The notes under the pieces: generated by a model
Told to the model about the DNA's origin: nothing
The model's input: only the letters and a program-made list of their open reading frames with translations
Databases searched by the model: none
Shown here: piece after piece, positions 49,450 through 60,526 of the stretch
How positions within the stretch are numbered: the first letter of the stretch is position 1
Layout: every line of letters starts with the position of its first letter
Source: Tribonema minus
Taxonomy: Eukaryota > Sar > Xanthophyceae > Tribonematales > Tribonemataceae
Assembly (NCBI GenBank): GCA_017506865.1
Contig: JAFCMP010000146.1
Span: 1,116,001 to 1,180,000, forward strand
Length of the DNA: 64,000 nucleotides
Direction of reading: 5' to 3'
Translations under genes and position numbers: made by a program

Positions 49450-52400
49450 TTAGGCGGACGCGCTCGCCTTGAAGGCGGTGGTGAAGTCGTCGCAGATCTT
49501 GGAGAGGCGCTCCATCATGGGCTTGGTGAGCTCGTACTTGTCCTTCTTGATGCCCTCCAGGACCTCGTCCTTGTGCGCCGTCTTGATGTGCTCCAGCCAC
49601 GCCTTCTCGTACGCCTGGACCTGTGAGGTGCAGCAAGTTCAATTCCCAGAAGAAGAAGTTACAAGTTGTGCACGGAACGTCAGAACATGCGTGCCAGGGT
49701 TTGCAGCTGAACCTGAGATGCAGAAAATTCAATTGCCAGAAGAACTTCAACTTGACGCACGCGGAACGTCAGAACGCGCGAGCCAGTTGACGCCTGGACC
49801 TGCGATGCAGCGAGTTCAATTGCCAGGAGAAGCAGCGAGGTCGATTGCCACAAGAATGTGACGCACGCGAATAGTCAGAACACGCATGCCAGGGTACGCG
49901 TGGACCTGAGGTGCAGCGACTTGAATGGCCAGAAATTGTCAGAACTTCAGGTTGATGTGCGCAGATCGTCAAAACACGTGCGCAAGCACGCTGCAGCGAA
50001 CCAAGCAGAAGGGGCCATAATTAATGCGTGCATGTGCTGCGATGGAGAAACTGTCAGAGGTCACGCGTCATGCGCGTATGTATGCTTTCCCAAACGCCTG
50101 GACCTGAGGTTCCATGAATTGACGACTGCACAGCGTTACAACACCTGCCATTACACTCTGATGAACAGAGTGTCGGTGCATAGTGCTTCATGCGTTCTTG
50201 CTTGCGCCAGCACGTGCTGCTGAGCAATGCAACATGGAGAGGTACTTGCTGGCGAGGTTGCGCTCGTGGCGCAACGTGACGGTGAACCATGTTGACAGCA
50301 GCTAAAAGGGTGGTCATATGGTTATGCGTATCACCCATTGTCACCGTCACAACACGGGGGGCACATGATACAGATGCTGACCTGACAAACCGCGCTCTTG
50401 TGCTCACTACCACAAAGTGAAAACTGGGCATGCATTCCGTTTGGTTTGAAAGATCACAAATAAGGGTGGTGAGGGATTATAGAGTTGTGAGGCTGACCTG
50501 GTTGACGGCAATCTTGTCGACGAAGCCCTTGACGCCCGCAAAGAGGATCACCACCTGGTCCTCCACCTCCATGGGCTGGTACTGATTCTGCTTGAGCAGC
50601 TCGTACAGGCGCACGCCACGGTTCAACTGCAACACCAACAACAAGCAACAACATCAAAGTTCAGACACTATCTCAACAGGTGGGGCGGCCCTACGGAATA
50701 GTGCTATCTGCTGCTGAGAATTGCTGCTGCTGCTGCTGCTGCTGATGTACTGGTTCTGCTTGAGCAGCTCGTACAGGCGCACGCCGCAGTTCAACTGCAA
50801 CACAGACAACACACAATGACATCAACGTCAAGAAACTTCTTTCAATCCACTGGTTCGTCACAAACAGGTGAGGCGGTTGGGCCGTGCGCCATTCCGCACA
50901 GACCCTACGAAATGGTGCTGCACGCTGCTGAGAATTGCTGCTGGTGCTGATGCACTGATTCTGCCTGAGCAGCTCGTACAGGCGCACGACGCGGTTCAAC
51001 TGCAAAAACGAGGACAGCCAATGGCATATAACACTGTCAAGACACTCTCTTAACAGGTCAGGTGGCCCTGCGGAACAGTGCCGTATGCTGCTGAGAATGT
51101 AAGTGCTGCTGATGTACCGGTCGTGCTTGAGCAGCTCGTACAGGCGTACATAACGGCTCACTTGCAACATTGTGAGAACATGCAACAGCATACGTCAATG
51201 TCGAGACACTCTACGTAGGCTCACAAGGGACATTTGTGGCAACGAGAAGTCAAGTACTTCTAATCACATTTTGCAAAGCGACCGCGATCACTTGCTGTTG
51301 CGCTCGTGGCACTTCTGCCTGCAAGCTGCCGGGCACATGCTGAGCATCATCAGCGATGCCGCCCACAGGCAAATGACAGCGTCAGGATCAGTATGCGTGC
51401 AGTGCAGTTGCACACCAATGGGAGGCATGGGGCATGCTTCACTGCATGATTTGAATGAAACCTAGGTCTGCTTCACTGCATGACTTGAATAGAAATCTAG
51501 GTCTTCACTGCACGACTTGAACGAAACCCAGGTCGAAACCCAGGTCTGGCCCAGCCAACCCTAAGCATGGTTTTTGTGGCTCCGCTAAAGACTGCTGCAG
51601 GACCATGAAGAACATCCATGTATCAGACCTCGCTGTGTGCCCATTATTCAATGTATATTACTCTTGGTAAACACATGCTTGCTGTTGAGTGGTGATTGGA
51701 ACAGGCATTGCCTTATAATATGAACTGTAATCCGCATTCGAAAGCACCAATGCTTGGAAACTCGCAAGTGTTAGTTGGTACTGAAAAGTGGTACATACGT
51801 ACATACACCTATCCACCATGACCTGCTGCTGGGTGGCGGCGTCGTGCCGAACTTGGCAAAGGCTGCCTCCTACTGTAACTAATTCTATGCAAAACTTCAA
51901 GTGATACATACATACACACATACCTGCTGCTGGGTGGCGGCGTCCAGGTCGGAGCCGAACTTGGCAAAGGCGGCGACCTCACGGTACTGCGCGAGCTCCA
52001 GCTTCATGGTGCCGGCCACCTGCTTCATGCACTTGCGCTGGGCAGCGGAGCCCACACGCGACACGCTCAGACCCACGGAGATGGCAGGGCGCTGGCCCTG
52101 TGAACATGGAAAGGGGGGGGGGAGGGGGGGGGGCAGGCAATGTCACTCGTACATATAATGACAAGGAGCATGCTGTGTGAAGTTCACGGCCACAGCATTA
52201 ACAGGCATACCAAAACTTTGTAGACAATGGCAGAGCAGTGGCGTACTGTATATCTGCGGACTTCAGTGCCGCCTGCACCAAATGAAGTAACTATGATGAG
52301 CTCATCTGCAGGAAAATCTGGCGACTGGTGATGGCAGCAGGAATGGCGGGTGTCAGCCCTGACGCAACAGTCACATGCCTTGGAAACTACCACGACATTC

Positions 52401-55400
52401 GAAGGCGTCAGTTCACTCGATTGGCAGGCTAGTCTGGTGGCCAAACCCTGTCAGAAGCGCTCCGACTCCAGCAAGATCTGGCCGCTGGTGATGAAGATGA
52501 CATTGCGGACGTACGCAGGGGCAGAGTCTGCGGACATATAACGACTCTGCCTTGTACACACCCTCACACACGACTGGCTTTGGCTTCTGCAGGGAATGCG
52601 CAAACGCGCACCTGGCAGAAAAGCTACTACTCCAGACAGATCCGGCCGTCAAAGGACAATGTTGGTAGATATACGCCGCAGAGCACGACATCTCCGCTTC
52701 GACGATACCCTCACAAAACCAAGCTCTGCTTTGGCACGGACAGCGCGAATAACACTGCTGAACTGCGCGCCAATAGATCCCTGGTAGAAGAGCTCCGACT
52801 CCAGTAAGATCTGGCCGTAAGTGATGGAGATGACATGGGTAGGTCTGTACAGAGGCAGGCACGCCGAAGAGCGCAGCGACTGTGCTTTGCTGACACCCTC
52901 GCACAATTGAGCTCTGCTTCTGCATGGACTGCGCATGTGACACCACGGGACCGCGTGCCAGAAATAAATACCTGGTACAAGAGCTCCGACTCCAAGAAGG
53001 TGTGGCCGTCGGTGATGGACATTGGTGGGGATGTAAACGAACACGTTGCGTAGTGCAACAAACCTACTGTAAGAACCCTCACACCACTAGCAGGAGATGC
53101 GTACCTGGTAGAAGAGCTCAGACTCCAGGAAGATCTGGCCGTCAGTGATGGAGATGACGTTGGTGGGGATGTACGCAGACACATCACCGGCCTGGGTCTC
53201 AATGATGGGGAGCGCAGTGAGGGAGCCGTTGCCCATGGCCGCACCCATCTTGGCAGAGCGCTCGAGAAGGCGCGAGTGGAGGTAGAACACGTCACCGGGG
53301 TAGGCCTAAAGTGTGAGGGGGTGGGGGGTGCGGGGGGGTAGGGGACGGTGAGCAAGTACAGAGAGTAGGCGTACAGAGAGTAGGCGCAGAGAGCAGAAAG
53401 AGGTTTTAGGCCTGGGGTGCAGGGGTGCGGGGGGGGGGGCAGTGACTTGAGGGCTAGGTGCACTGCATCTTGGTGAACAGTGTATGAACATGTGCGGCAG
53501 TAACCAAGGTCTGCGAAAGAGCTGTTGCCCATAGCAGCGCCCATCTTTGCGGAGCGCTAGAGAAGGCATGAGTGGAGGTAGATCACGTCACCGAGTAGGT
53601 CTAGGGTTTGCAGGCGGAGGGTTAGGGTTGTAGGGTTAGGTGACGGTGAGCAGGTACTTAGAGTACACTAAGCAAGGTTTAAAGACCTAACAGATTGAAC
53701 TTAACAGAATCGACAACATTCGCAAATGTGATTGACAACTGACTTCAACAAAGGAGGTCGCGTGCGGTGACGCACCGCGTGGCCAGGCGGGCGCCCGAGC
53801 AGCAGCGACAACTGGCGGTGAACAACAATGAATGGCGCAATTGCAGTTGCCATGCAACTTCTCGCCAACCACCTGCAAGAGGACTGCATCAGGATGGGGC
53901 CAGCAACTTCAACGGCGCTACAACTCAATGCCACAATAAAGACAACACGCACCTCGCGGCCGGGCGGGCGCCGCAGCAGCAGCGACATCTGGCGGTGCGC
54001 GACGGCCTGCTTGGACAGGCGCACTACAGACAAGTACTTTCAAGTGCAGCTCGACGATACTCGCAGACGTGACTGATGGCCGACTTCGACAGAGGAAGTT
54101 GCGAGCGGTGACGCACCTCACGGGCGGGCGGGCGCCGCAGCAGCAGTGACATCTGGCGGTACGCGACGGCCCTGGTTGAACAAAAAACAGAAGACGACCT
54201 GCTCGCCTATCACCGCCGCCGACGCGCAACGCAAATGCGGCAACCTCAACATTCAACCCACGCACCTCACGGCCGGGGGGGCGCCGCAGCAGCAGCGACA
54301 TCTGGCGGTACGCGACGGCCTGCTTCGACAGGTCGTCGTAGAAGATGACGGCGTGCTTGCCGTTGTCGCGGAAGTACTCGCCGATGGCGGCGCCCGTGTA
54401 TGGGGCCAGGAACTGCAGGGGGGCGGCGTCGGATGCCGTCGCCGCGACGACGCACGTGTGCCCCATGGCCTTGGCGTCGGTGAGCGAGCCCACGAGCTGC
54501 GCGATGGTGGAGCGCTTCTGGCCGACGCCCACGTAGATGCAGTACAGGAGGTCGTCGCCTGCATGCACGCGCGCGCATGGGGGGGTAGGTGCGTGTTGTC
54601 ATTTGCGGAAGTGCTTTGGAACATGTACTGCGAAGTATTGAAAACGAGAAAAAAAGCAATGGTGGAGCGCTTCTGGACCACGCCGACGTAGATGCAGTAC
54701 AGGAGGGCGTCCCCTGCGTGGGTGTGCGCGCATGGGGGGGGGGGGGGGAACATGCCGTCATTTGAAGTGTTTTGTAGTCTAACATGAATCAAGAGCGAGA
54801 AGAAAAGTATCAATGGTTGCGGATAGGGTTAGGCCGGCAGAGAGGCACTGATCCCTCCGACCGGCTGACGCGCTGGGCAATTCATGCCAGCCGCACAACG
54901 CCAAAATATCTCCATAGAACACACTACGGTTTCGGGCGCAGCACTCATCCTTGATGCCGGTTCATGGTGTCAATGGCGATGGCCGCCTTTCCTGTCTGAT
55001 GATCACCAATGAGTTGAAGTTGAAGTTGTGCTGACCGTAGCCGGTAAAACACAACATCTTTGTAAATGTGTGTGTGTGTGTGAAACACCTACTTTTTACC
55101 CCTCTGTGACTCGTTTGAGTATTGCCCATGATTGGCTGAACTCTGACACTACTCTTGCACTCACCGTTGGTCTCCTGCTTGACGATGGTCTCAATCCACC
55201 GGCTGTTTTACCCATCAGACAACCACCAATGATCGCCCTGCCACGGCCCATGCAACTTCAACTACCATCAGTAAGAAGTAAACACTTCGCAGCAGCTACA
55301 GGATGGAAACGCCATAATTCCCTACGCACTCACCCTTGGTCTTCTAATTGATGATGGTGTCAATGGCAATCGCCGTCTTGCCCGTCTGACGGTCACCAAT

Positions 55401-58400
55401 GACGAGCTCACGCTGGCCGCGGCCAATGCAACTTCAACTACCATCAGTGCTCAGCGGACGCGCTCTGCAGCAGGTACAGGATACACGCACCCCGGAACAC
55501 CCTCGGCACTCACCCTTGGTCTTCTGGTTGATGATGGTGTCGATGGCAATCGCCGTCTTGCCCGTCTGCCTGTCGCCGATGATGAGCTCACGCTGGCCGC
55601 GGCCAATGGGGATGAGCGCATCCACGGCCTTCAGGCCCGTCTGCATGGGCTCGTGCACAGACTTGCGCGGGATGATGCCGGGGGCCTTGACCTCGCAACG
55701 CGAGCGCAGCTTGGAGTTGATGGGGCCGGCACCATCGATGGGCTCGCCTGACATTGCCAACATCATCAAGGGTGAATACGGTTGAATTGCATGCCAGAAT
55801 CGAGAGTCATGAAATTGTAGCAGCAGGTTATGTGTGGCGCACGAATGCGGTGCACAGCAACAGCATATGTAAAGAGGGATGATGCCGGGGGCCTTGACCT
55901 CGCAACGCGAGCGCAGCCTCGAGTTGATGGGGCCCGCACCATCGATGGGCTCGCCTGGTCGTAAGACATAGCCACAAGTCCAGGGGGAAGTTAGACTATA
56001 TTCATGTACGCGCACAAGAAGACACTGACAGCGGCGCGTCACGAGGCATGGGGCTAACCCTAACCCTAGCCCTAACCCTAACCCCAAGCCTTGACCTCGC
56101 AACGCGAGCGCGCCTTGGAGTTGTTGGGGCCGGCGCCATCGATGGGCTCGCCTGAAATTGCCAAAGTTTGGAGAAATGAAAATGAATCAAAAGATCGCAT
56201 GTTGAGCAACAGGCCATGTGTGGCGCATGAAAGCGGTGTGCAGCAGCAACATGTGTAGTGAGGGATGATGCCGGGGGCCTTGACCTCGCAACGCGAGCGC
56301 AGCTTGGAGTTGATAGGGCCCGCACCATCGATGGGTTCGCCTGACGTTGTCACAAGTTCAGAGTACAGTTAGACCAGATTTGTGTATGCGCGCATCACAC
56401 CGACAGCAGCATGGTGTCTCGAGGCATGAACCATGATGCCACTCTGGTCAACCTTGCAACGCGAGCGCAGCTTGGAGTTGAAGGGGCCCGCACCGTCAAT
56501 GAGCTCGCCTGCCCTACGTTCAGGGTAATGTTGCAGCAATTTCATACGTCCGCGCATCACAACGGCCACACAAAGAAGCATCATGTGCTCATGTACAGAT
56601 GATGCTGGGGGCCCCAGTCCAGCTGCAAGCGCGCAGCTTGAAGCTTGAAGTTGAATGGGCCTGCGCCGTCCTATGGGCTCACCTGAACGTGAATGAACCG
56701 CATTGCCATGAATTGCAGTTGCCTGCGTCTACAATGCAGTAACCAAGCGCTTCACGGAGCGTACTTCAAGCAAACTTCAACTGTGACTCACCGAGGCCAT
56801 CCACGACCCTGCCGAGCAGCTCTGGGCCCACGGGAACGTCCACGATAGCGCCCGTACGCTTGACCGTGTCGCCCTCAAGGATCTCACGGTCATCGCCAAA
56901 GATCACAACACCAACGTTGGACTCCTCCAGGTTGAGGGCCATGCCTGTTGGCGAACGTAATGCTTACGGGTTAGATTTTTGTGATGAATGATTCGTGGCG
57001 AATGCAATCGGCAGCCTCGCAAGTCTCAGAGAGTTTGAATCTATGAGCTTCCATGATGTCATGCTCATTGTTGAAGATCACGACACCGACGTTGGACTCC
57101 GCCAGGTTGAGCGCCATGCCTGATGGCAGACGTAATGGCTCACGGTTAGCTGTATGCGTTCATATGCGTTACATGGCGAGTACATTCGGTCTTCCTACAA
57201 GTCTCATAACGTCAGCAGACAGTTTGAATTTTTAAGCTTCCATGATGTCATGGTCATTGTCAAAGATGATCACGACACCGGCGTTGGATCTCCTCCAGGT
57301 TGACAGCCATGCCTGATGGCAGACATGATGTTATGCTGACGAGTTTGAGTTTATAGACAAGAATGTGTTACGGCGACTGCATTTGAAGTCATGCAAGTCG
57401 CAGAGCGTCAACAGCGGGCTTGACAGGTTGAGATTTCAGGACCTTGCGGTCGACAACACTGACGTTGGACTGCTCCAAGCTGAGGGCCATGCCTGATGGC
57501 AAACGTAATGCTCACGGGTTAGATGTAGTCTATGTTCACTCCAATCCTCTCGCCTGCAAGAATGCGAAACAGCGCTCGGTGCGCGGCAACGCATCCCACT
57601 CAGATGGCAATGACTTCCAAAAAACTCATCGGAAATGAGCTTCTCAAACCTTCCTTATACAGGTTGAGTTGTATCAGGCGTCAGCGCTCATCGCGGAGTC
57701 CGCACGCAGACACGGTCATCTCTCTATTCTTGCCCTTTCTTGTGGACGTACACGCAAGAGGCCGTACACAAGCGCAATGCTGTACCCGACGCCAATGATC
57801 ATCACTCCCAAAACACTCCTATTAGAGGGCTTCTTAAACCTCACTAGAGGGGTTTTGTGTCAGTGCTCACCACCAAGTCCGCACGCGAACACAATCATCT
57901 TTCCGCCCTGCACGTTGTTGAGGCTGTAGACACGCGCACTGCTGCCGCACTCTCAACACATTCCTGATAAATGGCTTCTCGAACCCTTTCACTAAAATCT
58001 TTGTAACACATGTCAGTGCTCACCGCGGAGTCCGCACGCAAAGACTATCATCTCGCCGGCCTGCACGTTGTTGAGGCCGTAGACGCGCGCAATGCCGTCA
58101 CCCACGCTGATGACCTTGCCGACCTCGTTGTACTCCGCAGCGGACGTCTTGGTGGCCGCGGCGCCGGAGATGCGCTTCTCCAGGTACGAGGACAGCTCGA
58201 TGGTGGTGCTCGACATGCGCGCCTGCTGCGCGATGGCCTGTCAAGTTCAAGTGTTCATTGACAGGGCAAGGTTCAAGTGTTCATTCATTCATGAGAGAAT
58301 TGAAGGTGAAATGATTGAAATGGTGCCTGGAGATGCGCTTCTCCGGGTATGATGACAGCTCGATGGTGGTGCTCGACATGCGCGCCTGCTGCGCGATGGC

Positions 58401-60314
58401 CTGCCCAAATTCATGAGAAGAATTCATTCATGAATGAGTGGATCGGAGGATGGAATGATTGAAGTTGGTACCGGAGATGCGCTTCTCCAGGTACGACGAC
58501 AGCTCGATGGTCGTGCTCGACATGCGCACCTGCTGCGCGATGGCCTGTCACGTTGCAAGACGTTAATTCATGAGTGAATTAAAGAGTGGAATGATTGACA
58601 TTGGGGCCAAAGATGCGCTTCTCCTAAAAGCGAGGGCAGCTCGGTAATGGCGTTCGATATGCGCGCCTGCTGCGCGTTGGCCTGCGCCATTCGCACATGC
58701 GTTCATAGGTGCATGAATTCACGAATGTGTGAATGTATCGCCGCAACCGCAGAATTCCCTTCAGGGAATGTGAGGAGAGCTCGATGGTGGTGGTGATTTA
58801 CATGCGCACTTGCTGCGCAAATGCCTGCGGCGCATATGAATGGCTTCCATAAGGCGGTAAATTCATCATGGGCGCATGGCAAACTTGAAGTACTGCTTGT
58901 CTGGTGTGCGGACGCAACTGCTGACGACCAATGCCTCAGCTCCGCTCTGACGGTGTGTGGCAAGGTGGCCAGACGAATGCAAACAGTCACACACGTCAGC
59001 AGCAGTGATAACGATGCACATGACGCCTGCGCTGCTGCAGAGGTCAGGTATATCAGGCGTGCTGCAGCAGCGCTCAGGGCAGCAGCGTTCAACTCTGCCA
59101 GGTGGCCCACTCTGGCGGAAAGCCGCTGCACTGCAGGGCATGAAATGGCTACATAGTAGAGTGAAAGGGGGGCGGCTTCACGCCTCCCTGCTCAGCTCGG
59201 TCGACTGCAGCAGCGCTCGGCATGCAGCTGCACGTCTCAGTGCTCAGGTCCAGTAACTGCAGCGCGCAGCGCATGGATGAATTTGCCAATTTGCTGCAGC
59301 GCTGCTCCGCACAATGCAGCGGCAGCAGCCGCATTACATCAGATTGCCATGCTGAGTACGGGGGGGGACAGCTGAGTGATGCCCAGCACACCTAACCCTA
59401 GCTCTACATGTAGTGAACTGTATTCGTACACCGTGGCCGCATGGCAGAAAGTCCATCAAGCAAATCGGATCCTCTATGACAACAGTGAAGATTCCCAGGC
59501 TTGTTTGAAATTGATAGGCTGGAGAGAGCAGGAGACCCCAAACACATGACTCTGTTCGGGTTGTTTGAGGCTGCAAAGATTAAAAGACTAGACCGCTATC
59601 GCCTTCTGAAGTAGTTGATTAAAAAAGGAGCTCTGCCATCAGTCACTGAGCATTCGCCAGCTTCAAAATCTCTTGAGGCTTTGACTTGAGGTCGACGAGC
59701 ACATCTAAGGTCGAGGTGCAGACTTCGCCTTTCGGGTGCTGCAGTTCATGTAATCCATTGTGAGCAATTGAGCAACACTACATACTTAATTGTCAAATAA
59801 ATTGAATGGCAGCAATAATGCGGCATCTGCCAGACCAAAGATGCACAGCTGCATCCGCAAGGCCTGAAAATGCATTACATACTGCTATGTACGAAGTTTT
59901 TGCACTAAAAGAATTAATCAACGGCTGAGATCACAAGGAACAGCAACTGCAAAGCCATTGTTGCCGAACCAGACTAACACGCGTTCCTGCGGCTACGCCA
60001 GCCGCAGCCCAAACCTCTGAGCTGGCTACACCAACTGTGGCAGTCAAGCGCTGTGAGATCCGAAGTGCTGGCGGCCACACACACGCAGCAGTTGCACAGG
60101 CAATGCTGCAACATTGGTTGCAATGCCTGCCCCTCCTGCGCAAGTTGCTGCCTACTCTCCTGCGGGTGTCATGGCTGTCTGAAGCTTTGTGTCGTGTGCG
60201 TGTGTGATGGTGAGGATAACATACCTTGGTGGCGGTCGCCCTGGGGACAGCCTTCGAGGCAATCGCCGTCAGCTGACGCAAGCTCTGTCGGGCGGCATTG
60301 GCAAGGAGCACCAT
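49450..60314 (-). CDS. ATP1: Mitochondrial ATP synthase F1 alpha subunit, nine exons
   Basis: Exons in coding order: 60314-60225, 58237-58024, 56944-56792, 55747-55514, 54558-54266, 53305-53105, 52097-51924, 50626-50498, 49620-49450. All have GT-AG borders and matching phase, giving 552 residues, a normal length. Exon 1 encodes a mitochondrial presequence ([20 protein letters not shown]); an upstream in-frame ATG at 60353 is an alternative start. Walker A GDRQTGKT is near residues 210-217. IYDD-type [20 protein letters not shown] and the arginine-finger segment [12 protein letters not shown] are intact. The protein forms F1 hexamers with beta in the matrix and supports ATP synthesis. Every intron carries decayed copies of neighbouring exon edges. 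The stop TAA lies in a telomere-like tract. Confidence 0.96.
49780..50130 (-). repeat. ATP1 intron 8: copies of the exon 9 acceptor edge
   Basis: The exon 9 boundary (plus sense TACGCCTGGACCTGTGAGGTGCAG, 49611-49634) recurs near 49790, 49898 and 50092, with nearby AGTTCAATTGCCAG-like blocks. Confidence 0.75.
50751..51170 (-). repeat. ATP1 intron 7: copies of the exon 8 start
   Basis: The first about 50 bases of exon 8 and its acceptor (plus sense TTGAGCAGCTCGTACAGGCG) recur near 50755-50803, 50958-51003 and 51116-51165. A copy of the exon 7 end lies at 51822-51862. Confidence 0.85.
52436..53040 (-). repeat. ATP1 intron 6: copies of the exon 6 end
   Basis: The last about 70 bases of exon 6 with its donor (plus sense AGAAGAGCTCAGACTCCAGG) recur near 52976-53030, 52785-52840, 52610-52680 and 52440-52505, each more decayed with distance. 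Confidence 0.8.
53510..54170 (-). repeat. ATP1 intron 5: copies of the exon 5 end and exon 6 start
   Basis: The exon 5 donor edge (plus sense GGCGCCGCAGCAGCAGCGAC) recurs near 53762, 53945 and 54110. The exon 6 acceptor edge recurs at 53510-53605, followed by telomere-like TTAGGG units. Confidence 0.85.
54658..55450 (-). repeat. ATP1 intron 4: copies of the exon 5 start and exon 4 end
   Basis: 54658-54722 copies the exon 5 acceptor edge. The exon 4 donor edge (plus sense CTTGGTCTTCTGGTTGATGA) recurs near 55335-55428 and 55155-55255, with a weaker copy at 54962-55015. Two copies end at the same CCAATGCAACTTCAACTACC junction. Confidence 0.85.
55879..56690 (-). repeat. ATP1 intron 3: five copies of the exon 4 start
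   Basis: The first about 70 bases of exon 4 with its acceptor (plus sense GCCTTGACCTCGCAACGCGA) recur near 55889, 56089, 56277, 56450 and, very decayed, 56603-56683. A CCCTAA tract abuts the 56089 copy. Confidence 0.9.
57060..57945 (-). repeat. ATP1 intron 2: copies of both flanking exon edges
   Basis: The exon 3 start with acceptor (plus sense GGTTGAGGGCCATGCCTG) recurs near 57091, 57290 and 57465. The exon 2 end with donor recurs near 57676-57735 and 57857-57945. Confidence 0.85.
58310..58830 (-). repeat. ATP1 intron 1: four copies of the exon 2 start
   Basis: The exon 2 acceptor edge (plus sense ATGCGCGCCTGCTGCGCGAT then GGCCTG) recurs near 58325-58403, 58470-58548, 58610-58684 and, decayed, 58748-58830. 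Confidence 0.9.
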
Positions 60315-60526
60315 CGCTGCCGTATCTCCCTTGCTGCGCCTCTGTAGGTCCACGAAGGCAGCGCTCAGGTCACAACTTCACATCTCTAACTTCACAATTT
60401 TCGTCGTGTTGCGTCTGAGGCATGGCACAGCGGCCTGTGCCGCATCGCTAGCGGAAGTAGCTGAGTAGCAGTATTTTGCTATCCTGCGCTTCTTGCGCGC
60501 TTGGCACGAACAAGAAGTCGGATACC
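60315..60526. promoter_or_regulatory. Divergent promoter region between ATP1 and the PA-domain gene
   Basis: The two start codons are 212 bases apart and point away from each other, so both promoters lie here. No clear motif was recognised. If ATP1 starts at 60353 the spacing shrinks to 173 bases. Confidence 0.5.

Noticed and set aside
58024-58216. ATG at 58216 as the ATP1 start
   Set aside because: An upstream exon at 60225-60314 encodes a mitochondrial presequence and joins in phase with good splice sites.
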